The notes below the pieces were generated by a model, which worked only from the letters and a program-made list of their open reading frames with translations, ran no database searches and was not told the origin of the DNA. A stretch of DNA of 64,000 nucleotides from Ferdinandcohnia sp047238305 (GTDB taxonomy: Bacteria; Bacillota; Bacilli; Bacillales; Bacillaceae_L): assembly GCF_047238305.1 (NCBI RefSeq), contig NZ_JBDFMO010000001.1, positions 3,100,001 to 3,164,000 on the forward strand. Direction: 5' to 3'. Positions within the stretch are counted from its first letter, which is position 1, and the number at the start of each line of letters is the position of its first letter. The position numbers and the translations under genes were made by a program. Shown piece after piece: positions 62,313 through 64,000 of this stretch.

Positions 62313-62768
62313 TATTTCTTGTTTTTTCATATCAAACATACCTGTTGAAATCTCATTTAGCTTATTAAGAAAACGGTTAAAGCCAAATCCAACAAAAAAG
62401 GCGACACTGACCTGAGCATAAGGACCATCAATATTATCAGCGAAGTCAATCATTAAAATGCCACTTTGGATTAGGTTGACAGCGATAACAGCCGTTCCTG
62501 TCGCAAACAGTGGAAAGAAAATATACATTATCCAGTGCCGGGGATCAATATATTCGTCATTGATATAATGGGAACAAAACATATATAGATGCCTTAGGGA
62601 TCCGCCAATGGCGCCGGCGAAAAAATAATACAAAAAGGGTTCAATTTCTGATAACTTAGGATATGTTTCTTCAAACATACCAATCCACAAAGCACCTACA
62701 GCTAAAAAACTCCCGAAAAATAAAATGGAAAGGTACGCTAAAATTATGAATTTTAACCAACGTTTCAA
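62301..62768 (-). CDS. Small membrane protein, function unknown
   Basis: 155-aa protein with about four hydrophobic segments (about 5-30, 45-62, 80-105, 118-138) and a charged C-terminal tail (DMKKQEIKQD). AAFFVGFGFNRFLNKL near 135 suggests a pore-like or chaperone-like end helix. I recognise no family. Start at 62768 has no strong ribosome binding site in view. Confidence 0.6.
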   Translation of the reverse strand: MKRWLKFIILAYLSILFFGSFLAVGALWIGMFEETYPKLSEIEPFLYYFFAGAIGGSLRHLYMFCSHYINDEYIDPRHWIMYIFFPLFATGTAVIAVNLIQSGILMIDFADNIDGPYAQVSVAFFVGFGFNRFLNKLNEISTGMFDMKKQEIKQD

Positions 62769-62930
62769 GTGATCACCCCAGTTTGTTTATATTATGGGAG
62801 GTTTCAAAAAATGTGACTGGGATTAGGTACACTGTTATACTAGAGGCGCTAAAGCTATATGCTAAATGTGTAACTTTTGAGGGTCTCAGTCGTAGGTATG
62901 AGGTAGGAATCTGTGAAGGAGTTAATACAT

Positions 62931-64000
62931 ATGAAAAATAAAGACAATGGGTTGAAGCCGTTTTTTCAATTGATTTTATCGACGAATATACCAAAGGCAG
63001 CGTTAACGGTTGGGTTAATCGGGAGTATTATCACGACATTTGTGGGACTGTCGATACCGTTATTAACGCGGGAACTTGTTGATGGGTTTTCCGGGATTTC
63101 CTTGAATGTCAAACTTGTTGCAGTCATTGCAGCCGTGTTTATTTTGCAGGCTGTTATTGATGGGGTATCGACTTACATGCTTGCTGCAGTTGGGCAACGC
63201 ATTGTAGCGCGCCTCCGTGAAAAGATGTGGGAAAAGCTTATTCGTTTGCCAGTCCGTTATTTTGATAAGCAACAAAGTGGGGAATCTGTGAGCCGAGTCG
63301 TAAATGATACAGGCATTGTAAAGGATTTAATCTCACAGCATTTTCCGCAATTTATCACTGGAGTCATTTCAATTATTGGGGCAATTATTATTCTTCTCAT
63401 CATGGATTGGAAAATGACGCTTCTCATGCTTATTTCGGTGCCGCTTACCATGATCATAATGATGCCACTTGGTAAAAAGATGGCGAGTATTTCACGTGGG
63501 TTGCAGGATGAAACCGCAACATTTTCAGGTAAAATTCAACAAACCATTAGTGAGATTCGCTTAATGAAATCATCAACAGCTGAAGGTTTTGAAGAAGAAA
63601 AAGGCATAAGCGGGGTTCGAAATCTACTTACCTATGGTTTAAAAGAGGCGAGGATTTTTGCGTTAATCGGTCCGATTATGTACACAATTGTCATGATAGT
63701 TATTGTTATTATAATAGGATACGGGGGAATACGCGTAGCAAACGGTACTATGACAACAGGATCTCTCGTTGCCTTTTTGCTTTATCTGTTTCAAATCATT
63801 TTCCCCATCACATCATTCGCAATGTTCTTCACTCAACTTCAAAAAGCTAAAGGAGCAACAGAGCGAATTATTGATATCATTGAACTTCCATTAGAGGAAG
63901 GGCAAAAAGGAAAAGAAATCGATATTTCAAATTTACCAATTCATGTTGAACATGTATCCTTTGCCTACAGTGAAGAGGAACCGGTTATCCAAGATATTTC
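62931..64000 (+). CDS. ABC multidrug exporter, BmrA-like (cut by window end)
   Basis: First 356 residues of a half-size ABC exporter. The six-helix membrane domain is nearly complete and resembles B. subtilis BmrA in detail: GLSIPLLTRELVDGFSG, LPVRYFDKQQSGESVSRVVNDT, and the start of the ATPase domain (VEHVSFAYSEEEPVIQ). GAAGGAG at 62915-62921 supports ATG 62931. The ATP-binding motifs lie beyond the window. Exports lipophilic drugs in characterised relatives. Confidence 0.93.
   Translation, partial: MKNKDNGLKPFFQLILSTNIPKAALTVGLIGSIITTFVGLSIPLLTRELVDGFSGISLNVKLVAVIAAVFILQAVIDGVSTYMLAAVGQRIVARLREKMWEKLIRLPVRYFDKQQSGESVSRVVNDTGIVKDLISQHFPQFITGVISIIGAIIILLIMDWKMTLLMLISVPLTMIIMMPLGKKMASISRGLQDETATFSGKIQQTISEIRLMKSSTAEGFEEEKGISGVRNLLTYGLKEARIFALIGPIMYTIVMIVIVIIIGYGGIRVANGTMTTGSLVAFLLYLFQIIFPITSFAMFFTQLQKAKGATERIIDIIELPLEEGQKGKEIDISNLPIHVEHVSFAYSEEEPVIQDI

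Overview
The window looks like a chromosomal segment of a low-GC Gram-positive spore-former-type bacterium (Bacillaceae). The grounds are the AT-rich sequence, strong AGGAGG-type ribosome binding sites, many GTG/TTG starts, and Bacillus-like genes: a BmrA-type ABC exporter, a YerA-like adenine deaminase, a Csp cold shock protein, MsrAB, and an mmg-like methylcitrate operon. I saw no rRNA, tRNA, CRISPR array, integrase or transposase. Most of the window is catabolic: three separate gene sets for organic acids or aromatic/terpenoid-like compounds, each with its own transporter and regulators.

Region 1 (about 0.2-22.5 kb) is a catabolic island. It has a family III CoA-transferase, a fused enoyl-CoA hydratase/acyl-CoA synthetase, a NitT/TauT-type ABC importer, a cytochrome P450, an aldehyde dehydrogenase, a zinc alcohol dehydrogenase, a pair of CoA-transferase-like subunits, a second enoyl-CoA hydratase, an MFS exporter with a divergent LysR regulator, and a complete methylcitrate cycle set (prpC-prpD-prpB) with a convergent GntR/FCD regulator. 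The palindrome TTGTATACAA (one site with a single mismatch) lies at or next to the -10 of five promoters: CoA-transferase, ABC operon, CoA-transferase pair, prp operon, and the gntR gene itself. I infer one GntR regulon that takes up a substrate, oxidises it (P450, alcohol and aldehyde dehydrogenases), activates it to a CoA thioester, shortens it, and burns the resulting propionyl-CoA. The substrate is not known.

Region 2 (about 22.8-28.6 kb) is ordinary housekeeping sequence: acyltransferase, small zinc-ribbon protein, MsrAB, Csp, a LysR gene and an NCS2 purine-type permease. Between the convergent csp and lysR genes lies a tandem array of 52-53 bp units, each able to form a hairpin, with paired changes in the stems.

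Region 3 (about 28.7-35.3 kb) is a GntR-led operon: an Ldh2-type dehydrogenase, an FAH-family hydrolase, an HpcH/HpaI aldolase and a TRAP transporter, probably for a hydroxy or sugar-derived acid. Small stress and glyoxalase-type genes, an AlkD-like protein and an adenine deaminase follow (35.3-40.8 kb).

Region 4 (about 40.8-57.3 kb) is an aromatic ring-cleavage cluster. A sigma-54 promoter drives an extradiol dioxygenase and an alpha/beta hydrolase, followed by a sigma-54 activator. After a LysR gene come an SDR dehydrogenase, a Rieske dioxygenase (alpha and beta subunits), an orphan small protein, a thioesterase, a second TRAP transporter, a BKACE beta-keto acid cleavage enzyme, a cyclase-family hydrolase, another LysR, and a two-subunit 3-oxoacid CoA-transferase. 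This would carry an imported aromatic acid to a diol, ring cleavage, a keto acid, acetoacetate, and then acetoacetyl-CoA.

Region 5 (57.4-64 kb) is partly decayed: a methyltransferase-like gene with an in-frame stop, truncated tetR and SDR remnants joined by an apparent deletion, and several REP-like palindromes. It also holds an EthD protein, a secreted beta-propeller protein, a 36-aa lysine-rich protein, an AEC permease, a small membrane protein, and the start of a BmrA-like exporter cut by the window end.
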